Assembly: GCA_910584875.1 (NCBI GenBank)
Contig: CAJUDA010000033.1
Span: 1 to 17,951 of the forward strand
Direction: 5' to 3'
From: an uncultured Eubacterium sp.
GTDB taxonomy: Bacteria; Bacillota; Clostridia; Lachnospirales; Lachnospiraceae
Length of the DNA: 17,951 nt
Of the stretch, positions 1 to 7,773 are shown piece by piece. A program made the position numbers and the translations under genes. Below the pieces are notes generated by a model that was given only the letters and a program-made list of their open reading frames with translations, was not told where the DNA came from and ran no database searches. Every line of letters begins with the position of its first letter. Position 1 is the stretch's first letter.

Positions 1-183
1 ACAAAGGGAACGATTTCCTATGTACACCGTTATGCCTTTTATCTCACTCTGGTCAGGAGAGAAGGGCAGTTAAAGAAATCCGATCCTGTCAACCGGAAAG
101 AATGGAGAAAACAGTATCACTATTTTGGATTTAATAAAAAGAACCGGAGATGGATAACCGGATACAGGGGGATCAACCAGTAA
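1..183 (+). CDS. 3' end of an unrecognised gene (partial)
   Basis: An open frame runs from the window edge through 60 codons to a TAA at 181-183. The fragment is strongly basic and aromatic-rich; its end reads FGFNKKNRRWITGYRGINQ. I do not recognise the family. It is the only plausible plus-strand gene in the window and it converges on the AgrC-like kinase gene, with 75 bases between the two stop codons. The start and most of the protein lie outside the window, so this could also be a decayed fragment. The base composition and uninterrupted frame argue for real coding, but the evidence is limited to 183 bases. Confidence 0.5.
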   Translation, partial: TKGTISYVHRYAFYLTLVRREGQLKKSDPVNRKEWRKQYHYFGFNKKNRRWITGYRGINQ

Positions 184-244
184 CGAGAGAAAGACTCTCC
201 CATTTCCACAAATAATAACCAAAAAAGCAGAAATCTTTTTCAGA

Positions 245-282
245 ATCAAAGTATCCTTCTAAACCTCGAAGGATACTTTGAT
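245..282. terminator. 15-bp perfect hairpin between convergent genes
   Basis: Bases 245-259 (ATCAAAGTATCCTTC) pair perfectly with 268-282 across an 8-base loop. One arm lies inside the last codons of the minus-strand kinase gene, whose TAG stop is at 259-261. On the minus strand the hairpin is followed, after a short A-rich stretch, by a T6 run near 221-226; on the plus strand a T5 run follows near 292-296. Neither T run is immediately adjacent, so this is a probable shared terminator or mRNA-end protector for the convergent pair rather than a textbook intrinsic terminator. Confidence 0.55.
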
Positions 283-1521
283 CGAAAAGCAGTTTTTGCC
301 CTCCACTTTGATATTACCCACTTCCAGCTCACCGCCATACTGATGGACGATCTTTTTTACATAATGCAGTCCCACGCCTCTGCCCTCTCCTTTGGAGGAG
401 TAGCCGCGCTCAAAAAACTTTTTAAACGTCTCGATCGGTATCCTGTCATGCTCGTTGTATACCTGTATATGTACCGTGGACTTAATCTGATAGACGGAAA
501 GATAAAGCTTTTCCCCTTTTTCTCTGGCAAGGATCTCATCCATGGCATTTCCCAACAGGTTGCCTAAGACTTCGATCAGATAGATCTCCGGAATCTTCAG
601 GTCCTGCAGTCCGCACCTCAGATCCAGCTCCATATCAATGCCAGCTTCCCGCGCCTCATACATTTTCTGGTATACATGAGCCACCACCAGGGGACTCTCC
701 AGTATGAGGATCTTAGCCGGCATCACATATTTCCTCAACTGCCCCAGCTGTTCCTTTTGTTGCTGCACCAGGTCATCATAATTGTGATAGACATTATACA
801 GACCATAGATGGCATCCAGCTGATCCGAAAACTTGTGCTGGCGCTCACGGATTTCACGGATCGCCTCCCCGTAGACAGTCGAATACTGTTTATGCAGTTT
901 CAGCTCTTTCTGGTAGAAGGTGATCCGGTATACGGAAATAAAGAGGATGCCAAGCGCTGCCAGCAGATAAAATCCTTCCAGCAGGCTCATTTCACGTCTT
1001 TCTTTGAAATAGATAATGGCAATGATCACCATGACAGACGCGATAACTGACAAATAATATAATCGATGTCTATCCATCTTCAGCCATTGTTTTAGCAATG
1101 ATACAATGCGTTTTCTGGCGAATAATACACAGATACAAACCGTAATAATAACAGCGGTAAGTGTAATGACAGCATCACTTAATCCCAGCCGCCCCAATAA
1201 GTTTAATGGCATATAAACTATCAGTTCAATCATACTGACAGCTACTATCGCAATCACTGTGTACAAAAAGCCATCTCTCAGCCATATTCGATAATAAAAA
1301 GAAGAAAATAGGACGATAACTACATAATTTAGCATCAGCAGCATTCTATTATATTGGAATATATTCACCGCGCCCACTAAAATAGCGACTACCGCAAATA
1401 ATAAAACGCACCAGAACCGTCTCCTTCTCTTTTCTAGCGGAGCTAATGACTGTATAAATAAAATTATACCTGTTATTTCAAATAATGTGTTTATAATAGC
1501 CGAATAATTTATCCCTTCCAA
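259..1521 (-). CDS. AgrC-like GHKL sensor histidine kinase
   Basis: Membrane sensor kinase of the AgrC/GHKL type (HPK10-like), expected to autophosphorylate on His and pass phosphate to the adjacent LytTR regulator. The first about 200 residues are hydrophobic with roughly six membrane segments (near 8-25, 36-53, 62-77, 85-110, 117-134, 155-172, 180-200). The dimerisation/phosphoacceptor region holds the probable phospho-His in RERQHKFSDQL (H229). The ATP-binding domain has an N box (EVLGNLLGNAMDE, about 317-329) and a G box (GRGVGLHYVKK, about 380-390). The predicted start is a TTG at 1521 with GAGG about 10 bases upstream; it overlaps the regulator gene by 13 bases, implying translational coupling. 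No agrB or agrD (peptide processing and pheromone) is visible beside it, so its signal is unknown. The membrane domain is not a close match to any specific sensor I can name. Confidence 0.85.
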   Translation of the reverse strand: MEGINYSAIINTLFEITGIILFIQSLAPLEKRRRRFWCVLLFAVVAILVGAVNIFQYNRMLLMLNYVVIVLFSSFYYRIWLRDGFLYTVIAIVAVSMIELIVYMPLNLLGRLGLSDAVITLTAVIITVCICVLFARKRIVSLLKQWLKMDRHRLYYLSVIASVMVIIAIIYFKERREMSLLEGFYLLAALGILFISVYRITFYQKELKLHKQYSTVYGEAIREIRERQHKFSDQLDAIYGLYNVYHNYDDLVQQQKEQLGQLRKYVMPAKILILESPLVVAHVYQKMYEAREAGIDMELDLRCGLQDLKIPEIYLIEVLGNLLGNAMDEILAREKGEKLYLSVYQIKSTVHIQVYNEHDRIPIETFKKFFERGYSSKGEGRGVGLHYVKKIVHQYGGELEVGNIKVEGKNCFSIKVSFEV

Positions 1522-2252
1522 CTTAAATAATCCTCTCGAAATGTTTTTTTCAAACGTCCTCCAATGGGGATGTCTTCTTCAATGCCCTTCATCCTGACAC
1601 GGTTATGCCTAAAGTCTACCAGTTCAATATACCTGGCATTAATGATCGTCCCATAGGTCGGCTCAAAAAACTTCGTATATTGTATCTCACTCATAAACTT
1701 CTTTGTAGATAAATGAGGTATGCTCAAAGCTTCTTCCCGCATACAAATCGTCAGAATCCCTCTCCGGTTTGTCACATAGATCACTTCATCCAAAAATATC
1801 TCATATCCGATGCCGTCATGCTGTACTGCGACGGATTCCCTTTCCGGTATCCTTCTCTTCCCTGCATTCAGACCTTCCATCACTTCTTCCAGATGCCGCT
1901 TTACGATCTTCCCGTCACCGATGGGTTTTTCGATATAATCATAACAGTGTACTTTTTTTAGAAGATGCGTCTCCAGTCCCTGCAGCGTGGTTATAAATAT
2001 GATCGGAGTCAGTTTGTACCGTGAATGCCCCCGCAGCATATCTGCAAAATCAATACCCGCATTTTTGTAATCTTTATCTGATTTTATCATGATATCAACG
2101 AGAAACACATCGATCACATGATTCATCGCACAGACTGTTGCATCCGGACGATTATCAAACGAAAATACCTCCGTATCTTTCCCGCATGACATAACTATAT
2201 CTTCTAATGTTTTTCTGCTGTGTTGATTATCTTCCAGTATTAAAACCTTCAT
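1509..2252 (-). CDS. AgrA-like LytTR-family response regulator
   Basis: Two-domain transcription regulator of 247 residues. The receiver domain (about 1-125) begins MKVLILEDNQ, with the acidic pocket E7/D8, phospho-acceptor D53 in VFLVDIMI, and the conserved lysine in YIEKPI near 112. The C-terminal LytTR DNA-binding domain (about 140-247) shows the family pattern: IGYEIFLDEVIYV, then KKFMSEI and INARYIELVDF. This matches the usual 240-250 length of AgrA/ComE-like regulators. The start is an ATG at 2252 preceded by GGGAGG with 9-base spacing. It is the upstream gene of a two-gene operon with the AgrC-like kinase. LytTR regulators commonly control bacteriocin, virulence or quorum-sensing genes, but the target cannot be told here. 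Confidence 0.88.
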   Translation of the reverse strand: MKVLILEDNQHSRKTLEDIVMSCGKDTEVFSFDNRPDATVCAMNHVIDVFLVDIMIKSDKDYKNAGIDFADMLRGHSRYKLTPIIFITTLQGLETHLLKKVHCYDYIEKPIGDGKIVKRHLEEVMEGLNAGKRRIPERESVAVQHDGIGYEIFLDEVIYVTNRRGILTICMREEALSIPHLSTKKFMSEIQYTKFFEPTYGTIINARYIELVDFRHNRVRMKGIEEDIPIGGRLKKTFREDYLSWKG

Positions 2253-2321
2253 ATTTCCTATCCTCCCGTAGGACTGCTGTATCTGACAGTTTCCATATCC
2301 TTCATAGTTATTTCCTTCCTT

Positions 2322-2327
2322 ATTATA
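2322..2327 (-). promoter_or_regulatory. possible -10 element for the agrA/agrC-like operon
   Basis: The minus strand reads TATAAT at 2327-2322, about 70 bases before the regulator ATG. There is no convincing TTGACA 17 bases upstream, which would fit an activator-dependent promoter. A 9-mer ACAGTAAAG lies a few bases upstream of the -10 on the same strand and resembles half of an AgrA/LytTR site. Only one copy is evident, so autoregulation is speculative. Confidence 0.4.
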
Positions 2328-2387
2328 CTGGACAACTTTACTGTTTTCGTACTCCTTTTATGTGTAATATTACTCCTGTCCTCTCTG

Positions 2388-3410
2388 TCAGACGATACTT
2401 TTATAAAACCGTATCACAAATCTTGCACCTCGGATCTGACCTCTGTCCATTACATTTTCTGCCGAGACATTACCATGCTGCTCCTGGATGATCATCCGTG
2501 CCAGCGCAAGACCGATCCCTACGCTTTTGTCTGAAGAATTTCTGCCCTTATAAAAGCGTTTAAACAAATGTGGTAAATCTTCTTTTGCAATACCCGGGCC
2601 GTTATCCTGCACGATAATTTCCGAGTACAGGGCATTTTCTTTGGCGCAGATCTGTATCTCACCGCCCTCCGGCGTATGCTCCATGCAATTTTTCACGATA
2701 TTCATCAATGCCTCTTTCATCCATTTCATATCACCATGAAAGGATACCTCGGGAGCACAGGTTATCACCAGTGACTGCTGCCGCAATTCGATCGGGATCT
2801 CCAGTGTCTCCGTAGCACTGTGGATCAATCTCCGAACATAAACTTTGGCACTCTGCATCTTTATCGTCCCGGCATCCAGTTTAGATATCGTCAGAAGTGA
2901 CTGGATCAGCCAGTCAATGTGAACCAGCAGTCCTTCCAGTTCTATCATCAGCTGCCCCCGCTTTGACTCTGTCAGTCCCTGCGAAGACAATCTGGACACG
3001 ATAAGATTCATCGTGGTAAGAGGCGTCCTGATCTGATGGGAGATGTCTGCGATAGAATCCGAAAGATATCGCTTATCCTGTTGCAGCAGATCCGCCTGGT
3101 TACGGAGACGCAGGATCATCTTGCCAATCTCACTCTCCAGGATAGCAAGCTCACCTTCCTTCTGTTCCTGAATATATAGTTCCATATAACCATGCAGATA
3201 ACGCCCCACTTTATCCGAGAGCCTGGCAATGTCCCTGTACCGGTGGTATGAGGATGCAAAATGAAAGATTCCAAAAACAATACCTGCCGCCAATACTGTC
3301 ACCACGACCAGAGGATTTCCCCACATGCCCCCAGAGAGTATACCTACGGTCCATAGTATCACAAACACCAGAATCTCCCTCTGAACTTCTTTATTTCTAA
3401 TATAATTCAT
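2388..3410 (-). CDS. BceS-like sensor histidine kinase
   Basis: A 340-residue sensor kinase of the intramembrane-sensing BceS/YxdK type: two N-terminal membrane helices (about 12-30 and 33-52) with almost no extracellular loop, then a HisKA domain with phospho-His H125 in ISHQIRTPLTT, and an HATPase domain with the N box around 233-245 (EALMNIVKNCMEH), G1 box DNGPGIA (269-275), F box FKRFYKG (283-289) and G2 box VGIGLALAR (297-305). ATG at 3410 overlaps the regulator's TGA in an ATGA arrangement, so the pair is coupled. BceS kinases normally sense cell-wall antibiotics through a BceAB ABC transporter; no such transporter lies in the window, so the partner must be elsewhere or the signal differs. 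Confidence 0.88.
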   Translation of the reverse strand: MNYIRNKEVQREILVFVILWTVGILSGGMWGNPLVVVTVLAAGIVFGIFHFASSYHRYRDIARLSDKVGRYLHGYMELYIQEQKEGELAILESEIGKMILRLRNQADLLQQDKRYLSDSIADISHQIRTPLTTMNLIVSRLSSQGLTESKRGQLMIELEGLLVHIDWLIQSLLTISKLDAGTIKMQSAKVYVRRLIHSATETLEIPIELRQQSLVITCAPEVSFHGDMKWMKEALMNIVKNCMEHTPEGGEIQICAKENALYSEIIVQDNGPGIAKEDLPHLFKRFYKGRNSSDKSVGIGLALARMIIQEQHGNVSAENVMDRGQIRGARFVIRFYKSIV

Positions 3411-4075
3411 TGGACACGATACCCCATTCCGCGGACAGTCTGGATGATCTCTGGTCTGGCAGGATCCGACTCTATTTTTTCCCTCAACCGTTTGATATAC
3501 ACCGTAAGGGTATTGTCATTGACAAACTCTCCTGCCACATCCCATATTTCTTCCAGCAGACGATCCCTGCCAAGCAACACCCCCTTGTTATTGAAAAGAA
3601 TAAGCAGCAGCCGGTATTCAAGTGCTGAAAGGAATATTTCCTCCCCATCTTTCTTTACGACAGCCCGTGCGGTATCGATGGTAACTCCTCCCGCCTCCAG
3701 AACAGACTTTACCTTTCCGGTCCGGCGCAGCACACGATTGATCCGGGAGACCAGTTCCCGGGGACGAAACGGTTTGCTGATATAGTCATCTGCCCCCATA
3801 TCCAGTCCCGATACAACACTGTACTCATCACCGGATGCGGTGAGGAAAATAACCGGTGTATCCGTATTTTGTTTTATGTAGGAACAGACCGCAAAACCAT
3901 TTCCCTCCGCCAGGGAAATATCCAGAAGTACCAGGTCAAATGCCGTTTCCTCCAGAATCCGCACTGCTGCAGACTGCCCGGATACTGCCCGGATATGAAA
4001 CCCCTCTCCTGAAAGAAATTCACTGAGATTTTCTATAATTGCCCTGTCATCCTCCACAAGCAGAATCGATGCCAT
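3407..4075 (-). CDS. BceR-like OmpR-family response regulator
   Basis: The regulator has 222 residues with the start chosen here. The receiver domain begins MASILLVEDD with phospho-acceptor D52 (LVLLDISL), the switch threonine in FLTAS and the conserved lysine in ISKPF. The winged-helix C-terminal domain ends with the typical VYIKRLREKI and TVRGMGYRVQ. The frame stays open upstream to 4156, but those 27 extra residues are unlike the family. The ATG at 4075 gives the expected N-terminus and length and has an AGGGG-type ribosome binding site just upstream. It is the first gene of a two-gene operon with the BceS-like kinase. Expected to activate antimicrobial-peptide or cell-envelope stress genes; target unknown. 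Confidence 0.88.
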   Translation of the reverse strand: MASILLVEDDRAIIENLSEFLSGEGFHIRAVSGQSAAVRILEETAFDLVLLDISLAEGNGFAVCSYIKQNTDTPVIFLTASGDEYSVVSGLDMGADDYISKPFRPRELVSRINRVLRRTGKVKSVLEAGGVTIDTARAVVKKDGEEIFLSALEYRLLLILFNNKGVLLGRDRLLEEIWDVAGEFVNDNTLTVYIKRLREKIESDPARPEIIQTVRGMGYRVQ

Positions 4076-4137
4076 AATAACCCCTGTCCTCTCATAAACC
4101 GAGTCACTCCTGACTGATCTTTTTTCTATCTGGAAAT

Positions 4138-4166
4138 ATTTTATCATTATCAACATTAAAAAGCAA
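4138..4166 (-). promoter_or_regulatory. promoter for the bceR/bceS-like operon
   Basis: Minus strand TTGCTT (4166-4161), a 17-base spacer, then TAAAAT (4143-4138), about 65 bases before the ATG at 4075. The -35 sits in the last codons and stop of the hemC-cobA-hemD fusion gene. Both hexamers match sigma-A consensus at four or five positions with ideal spacing, so the regulator pair can be transcribed independently of the tetrapyrrole operon. Confidence 0.55.
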
Positions 4167-6504
4167 TTGTTTCACATATTTTTTCTGCCAGCGCTCCATA
4201 AGCGGGACGGTCTGCCTGGATCATGTCCGTCATCCCCAGCTGCTGCATCTGTCTGGTACATGCCGGCCCGATGCTGTACAACTGACTCCTGCCCTGCCGG
4301 TATCCCGCCTCATACAGCCTCTTCACAGAAGAGGCACAGGTAAAGGCTGCTGCATCATACGACCGGGCAGGGATCACCACTTCAATCTCACGATTTGCAT
4401 AAACATTTATTTCTGTCAGTTTACAGCATAGGGACAGACGATCTGCAAGCTCTGGTTCTGTCCTCTCTGGCTTCAGATACCAGACCCTGTCCTCCGGCTG
4501 CAGGATCTCCTCCAGCATATCCGAAAGGGTCTGACTGTCCGCCCTCTCCGGTATCCTGTCCGGCTGTATGCCACAGAGTGCCAGGGCTTCCGCCGTTTTG
4601 CCGCCGATGGCTGCCACCCTGCTGCCGGAAAAAGACCGTATATCCACCCCCGCCTTACGGATACCATAAAAGAATCCCTCTACTCCGTGACGGCTCGTAA
4701 AGACCATCCAGTCCGGCCGCTGGTCCGATAACCTTTGATCCATCCAGTCCAGCCAGACGATCTCCCCAACCTGGACCTCCTCCACACAGATTCCATTTTC
4801 CCTCAGTAACCGGGTCAGTCCTGTCACCTCTGATCCTATCCTGGGTACCAGACATGTCGGAGTCTTCCTCTTCTTCCAGACGCCAGCCAGCTGTTGCCGC
4901 AGCCCCACTACCGGACCCGCCACGATCAATGCCGGCGGCGTCAGCTCTTCCTCCCTCACCTTCCCTGCGATATCCCGCAGTGTCCCCTGGCATACCTTCT
5001 GGTCTGGCTGCGCTGCGTGCGCGATCACTGCCACATCCGCCTGTTCCGGCATTCCTGCCTCCACAAGCCGTCTGACGATCTCCTCCAGCCGGCTCAGCCC
5101 CATTAAAAATACAGCCGTATCGCCACTCTTTACCAGGGCTTCAAAATCAATATCCGCGAGATGATCCTTCTGGTCATGCGCTGTCACAACATGAAAGCCG
5201 CCTGCCATTCCCCGGTGTGTCACCGGGATCCCGGCACATGCCGCTCCCGCTACCGCTGACGTCACCCCTGGCACCACTTCTACATTGATCCCCTGTTCCA
5301 AAAGGGCAAGTGCCTCCTCTCCCCCTCTTCCGAAAACAAAAGGATCTCCGCCTTTGAGACGCACCACTTTTTTACCCTTTTTTGCCTCCCGGATCATACG
5401 GGCATTGATATCTTTTTGTTTCATAATGTGATGATGAGCCTCTTTCCCCGCATACACCAGATCACAGCCTGCCTTTGCCTCCTGCAGTAGTCCCGGCGGT
5501 ATGAGACGGTCATAGATTACGCAGTCCGCCTGTCTCAGAAGTTCCTGTCCCCGGACAGTGATCATCCCGGGATCTCCCGGTCCCGCTCCCACAAGATATA
5601 CCGTTCCTTTTGCAGCAGAAGACCCACACTGACTGAGACCTGCTGCCGCTTCCTCTGCGATTGCGAGTGGATCCGTCCCCGCTGCTTCTGCAAAATACAA
5701 CCGTCCCCCCTCTTCATCACCAGATACCGCACGGAGACGATACTGTCCTGTCGGCAGCCGTTCACATACCGCTCCGACCGGCAGATGACAGTCTCCCCCG
5801 GACAATCTCATAAACTCACGTTCTGCCGCTGCCGTAAAGCAGCTCTCTTCGTGGGCAAACTGATCCAGAAGCATCTGCAGTTCCCGTGCATCCTCCCGCA
5901 CCTCCAGAGCCAGAACCCCCTGTGCCGGAGCAGGTATCATCTGGTCATAAGATAAGTACTGGGTGATCCTCCCCCGCATACCAAGGCGGTGAAGGCCGGC
6001 AGCCGCCAGCACGATGCCATCCAGCCCCTCCTCTTCCATTTTCCTCAGCCGGGTGTCTACATTGCCCCGTATCCCTGTAAGCCTGAGATCCGGACGCAGA
6101 CGACGGAGCAATGCCTGTCGCCGGATGCTCCCGGTACCGATGACCGCTCCCTCCGGCAGTTCCTCCAGCGATGCTTTCTCCCTCAGGACCAGCACATCCC
6201 TTGGATCTTCTCTTTTCCATGTCCGGGTAAATACCAGTCCCTCAGCCGGAGATACCGGCATATCCTTCATACTGTGGACAGCCAGCTGGATCTCCCCCGA
6301 CAAAAGCTGCTCTTCAATCTCCCGGACAAAGACTCCCCTGCCGCCGATGTCACCCAGTGGCCTGTCGATGATCCGGTCTCCCTTTGTAGTAATTGTTTTT
6401 ATCTCAAAGGAATGCCCGGAACAGGAATCCCGAAGGATATCCCTGACATATTCCGCCTGAGCCAGTGCCAGTTTCGATCCCCGCGTCCCAATTAATACCT
6501 TCAT
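4156..6504 (-). CDS. hemC: HemC-CobA-HemD trifunctional fusion
   Basis: A 782-residue fusion of three tetrapyrrole enzymes. Residues 1-295 are hydroxymethylbilane synthase (porphobilinogen to hydroxymethylbilane): GTRGSKLALAQ at the N-terminus, catalytic D81 in HSMKDMP, and dipyrromethane-cofactor C239 in GGDCHLPVG. Residues about 301-545 are uroporphyrinogen-III C-methyltransferase (SUMT/CobA; makes precorrin-2 with S-adenosylmethionine): VGAGPGDPG, RLKGGDPFVFGRGGEE, VPGVTSAVAG. Residues about 549-782 are uroporphyrinogen-III synthase (HemD), with LVPRIGSEV, VFTSRHGVEGF and a C-terminal SIGPACTRQMQQLG motif. Start: a TTG 24 bases further up is possible, but ATG 6504 has GGAG at good spacing and gives the canonical MKVLIGTRGSKLA. 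It begins 4 bases after the hemA stop, so it is coupled to it. Joining HMBS and HemD in one chain may help stop hydroxymethylbilane cyclising spontaneously to the type I isomer. Confidence 0.95.
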   Translation of the reverse strand: MKVLIGTRGSKLALAQAEYVRDILRDSCSGHSFEIKTITTKGDRIIDRPLGDIGGRGVFVREIEEQLLSGEIQLAVHSMKDMPVSPAEGLVFTRTWKREDPRDVLVLREKASLEELPEGAVIGTGSIRRQALLRRLRPDLRLTGIRGNVDTRLRKMEEEGLDGIVLAAAGLHRLGMRGRITQYLSYDQMIPAPAQGVLALEVREDARELQMLLDQFAHEESCFTAAAEREFMRLSGGDCHLPVGAVCERLPTGQYRLRAVSGDEEGGRLYFAEAAGTDPLAIAEEAAAGLSQCGSSAAKGTVYLVGAGPGDPGMITVRGQELLRQADCVIYDRLIPPGLLQEAKAGCDLVYAGKEAHHHIMKQKDINARMIREAKKGKKVVRLKGGDPFVFGRGGEEALALLEQGINVEVVPGVTSAVAGAACAGIPVTHRGMAGGFHVVTAHDQKDHLADIDFEALVKSGDTAVFLMGLSRLEEIVRRLVEAGMPEQADVAVIAHAAQPDQKVCQGTLRDIAGKVREEELTPPALIVAGPVVGLRQQLAGVWKKRKTPTCLVPRIGSEVTGLTRLLRENGICVEEVQVGEIVWLDWMDQRLSDQRPDWMVFTSRHGVEGFFYGIRKAGVDIRSFSGSRVAAIGGKTAEALALCGIQPDRIPERADSQTLSDMLEEILQPEDRVWYLKPERTEPELADRLSLCCKLTEINVYANREIEVVIPARSYDAAAFTCASSVKRLYEAGYRQGRSQLYSIGPACTRQMQQLGMTDMIQADRPAYGALAEKICETIAF

Positions 6505-6508
6505 ATAT

Positions 6509-7768
6509 TCAGTCTCCTTCTTTGACAAACAACCGTTGTATCATTTCTTTATATTCTTCCTGCTCTTCCTCTGTATCCAGCTGTTTCAGCTCCCGGATCG
6601 GTTCCCGGAGAAGACGCTGGAGCGAGGCGTTCAATACTTTCCTCACCAGCTTCTGCTCCCGGTCCGTCAGTTCCAGCTTGCGCTCCAGATAGGCATAGCT
6701 GTCCTCCACAATCGCATGACACCGCTTCTGGAGAGATTCTATTGTTTCGTCCATACGGCTGATATGAAACCATTCTTTCGTCTCTGCCACAGCATCCCGG
6801 ATCATCGATGCACTCTCTCCCGCCAGACGTTCCCGCTCCCGCTGGTTTTGCCGGGCAATATCCTGAAGGGTGTCCATATCTATGATCCGGATACCCGGAT
6901 ATCCTGCCAGGCGCTGGTCAATATCCCTTGGCGCCGCCAGATCCAGAAAATATCGTTTTACCCCATCCTGTACAGCAGTCAGATCACGGTAACGTTCCTC
7001 TGTGATCACAAGATGTGGCGATGCCGTCGCAGATACAACAACCTCACACTGTTGTAGGATCTGATACCGGTCCTCATAAGAGACCACCCTCAGTTCGGGA
7101 AAACGTTCCCGGAGCTTCCCGGCACGCTGTCTTGTCCTGTTACAGATATAGATCTGTTCTGGTACATATTCTCTCAGATACATCAGGGCAAGCTCCGCTG
7201 TCTTACCACTGCCGATGACAAGCATCCTGCTGCCACATATCCTGTCACCCATCACCTCCGCCAGACGCCGTACGCCAACATAGCTCACCGACAAAGGATT
7301 CTCACTGATGTGCAGCTCTTCCTTTATCCTTTTGGAACAGCGGATGGCATCCCGGACCACCTTATTCAGTTCTTTGCCCGCCATTCCCATGAGCTGCGCA
7401 AACTCCAGTGCCTCTACAACCTGTCCCAGAATCTGGTCCTCGCCCAGTACAAGTGATTCTAGTCCGGCAGTGATCCGAAAAAGATACATCAGCGCCTCTT
7501 CTCCCTGTTTTTTCTGCAGATATCCTGCAAAATCTACATCCGGGAAGCTGCCTGAATAGCAGGTATCAATCTGCTCCCATTGTTTGTTCCCATCATAAAA
7601 AAAGAAAATCCCGCTCCGGTTGCACGTGGACAATACCATGCACTGCTTCACGCCGATTCTCTGTAACGTTTCAAATAATTCTGTTTTTTTGGAATCGGTG
7701 AAGGAGACAAGCTCCCTCACCGAAAGCGGCGTCTCATTGTACCGGACGCCCATATACCCTAATTCCAT
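6509..7768 (-). CDS. hemA: glutamyl-tRNA reductase
   Basis: Catalyses the NADPH-dependent first committed step of C5 tetrapyrrole synthesis, charged Glu-tRNA to glutamate-1-semialdehyde. The N-terminal catalytic domain holds the active-site cysteine in LSTCNRSG (residue 49 with this start). The NADPH-binding domain has LVIGSGKTAELAL (about 186-198), followed by the helical dimerisation domain (about 310-419). Length fits the usual 410-450. Start: a GTG at 7777 overlaps the upstream stop (GTGA) but its GGAAG is too close. ATG 7768 has about 10 bases from GGAAG and gives the family-like start MELGYMGVRYNETPLSVREL. It lies second in the operon, after the siroheme reductase-like gene and before the hemC fusion. 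I see no obvious heme-regulatory motif at the N-terminus. Confidence 0.95.
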   Translation of the reverse strand: MELGYMGVRYNETPLSVRELVSFTDSKKTELFETLQRIGVKQCMVLSTCNRSGIFFFYDGNKQWEQIDTCYSGSFPDVDFAGYLQKKQGEEALMYLFRITAGLESLVLGEDQILGQVVEALEFAQLMGMAGKELNKVVRDAIRCSKRIKEELHISENPLSVSYVGVRRLAEVMGDRICGSRMLVIGSGKTAELALMYLREYVPEQIYICNRTRQRAGKLRERFPELRVVSYEDRYQILQQCEVVVSATASPHLVITEERYRDLTAVQDGVKRYFLDLAAPRDIDQRLAGYPGIRIIDMDTLQDIARQNQRERERLAGESASMIRDAVAETKEWFHISRMDETIESLQKRCHAIVEDSYAYLERKLELTDREQKLVRKVLNASLQRLLREPIRELKQLDTEEEQEEYKEMIQRLFVKEGD

Positions 7769-7773
7769 ATTGT

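Noticed and set aside
676..1050. A 124-codon plus-strand frame inside the AgrC-like kinase gene
   Set aside because: Antisense to the conserved kinase domain, no ribosome binding site, no recognisable domain.
2331..2345. Single ACAGTAAAG 9-mer as an AgrA/LytTR binding site
   Set aside because: The family binds paired 9-bp repeats; I find no second copy at 12-13 bases, so it is not listed as a site.
4076..4156. 27-residue N-terminal extension of the BceR-like regulator
   Set aside because: Unlike the receiver-domain start of the family; the region instead holds the likely promoter and a ribosome binding site for the ATG at 4075.
5989..6495. Plus-strand open frames opposite the HMBS part of the fusion gene
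   Set aside because: They are shadows of a conserved enzyme gene, of low complexity and without start signals.
6505..6528. TTG start giving 8 extra residues on the HemC fusion
   Set aside because: It overlaps the hemA 3' end, has no ribosome binding site at proper distance and precedes a much better ATG at 6504.
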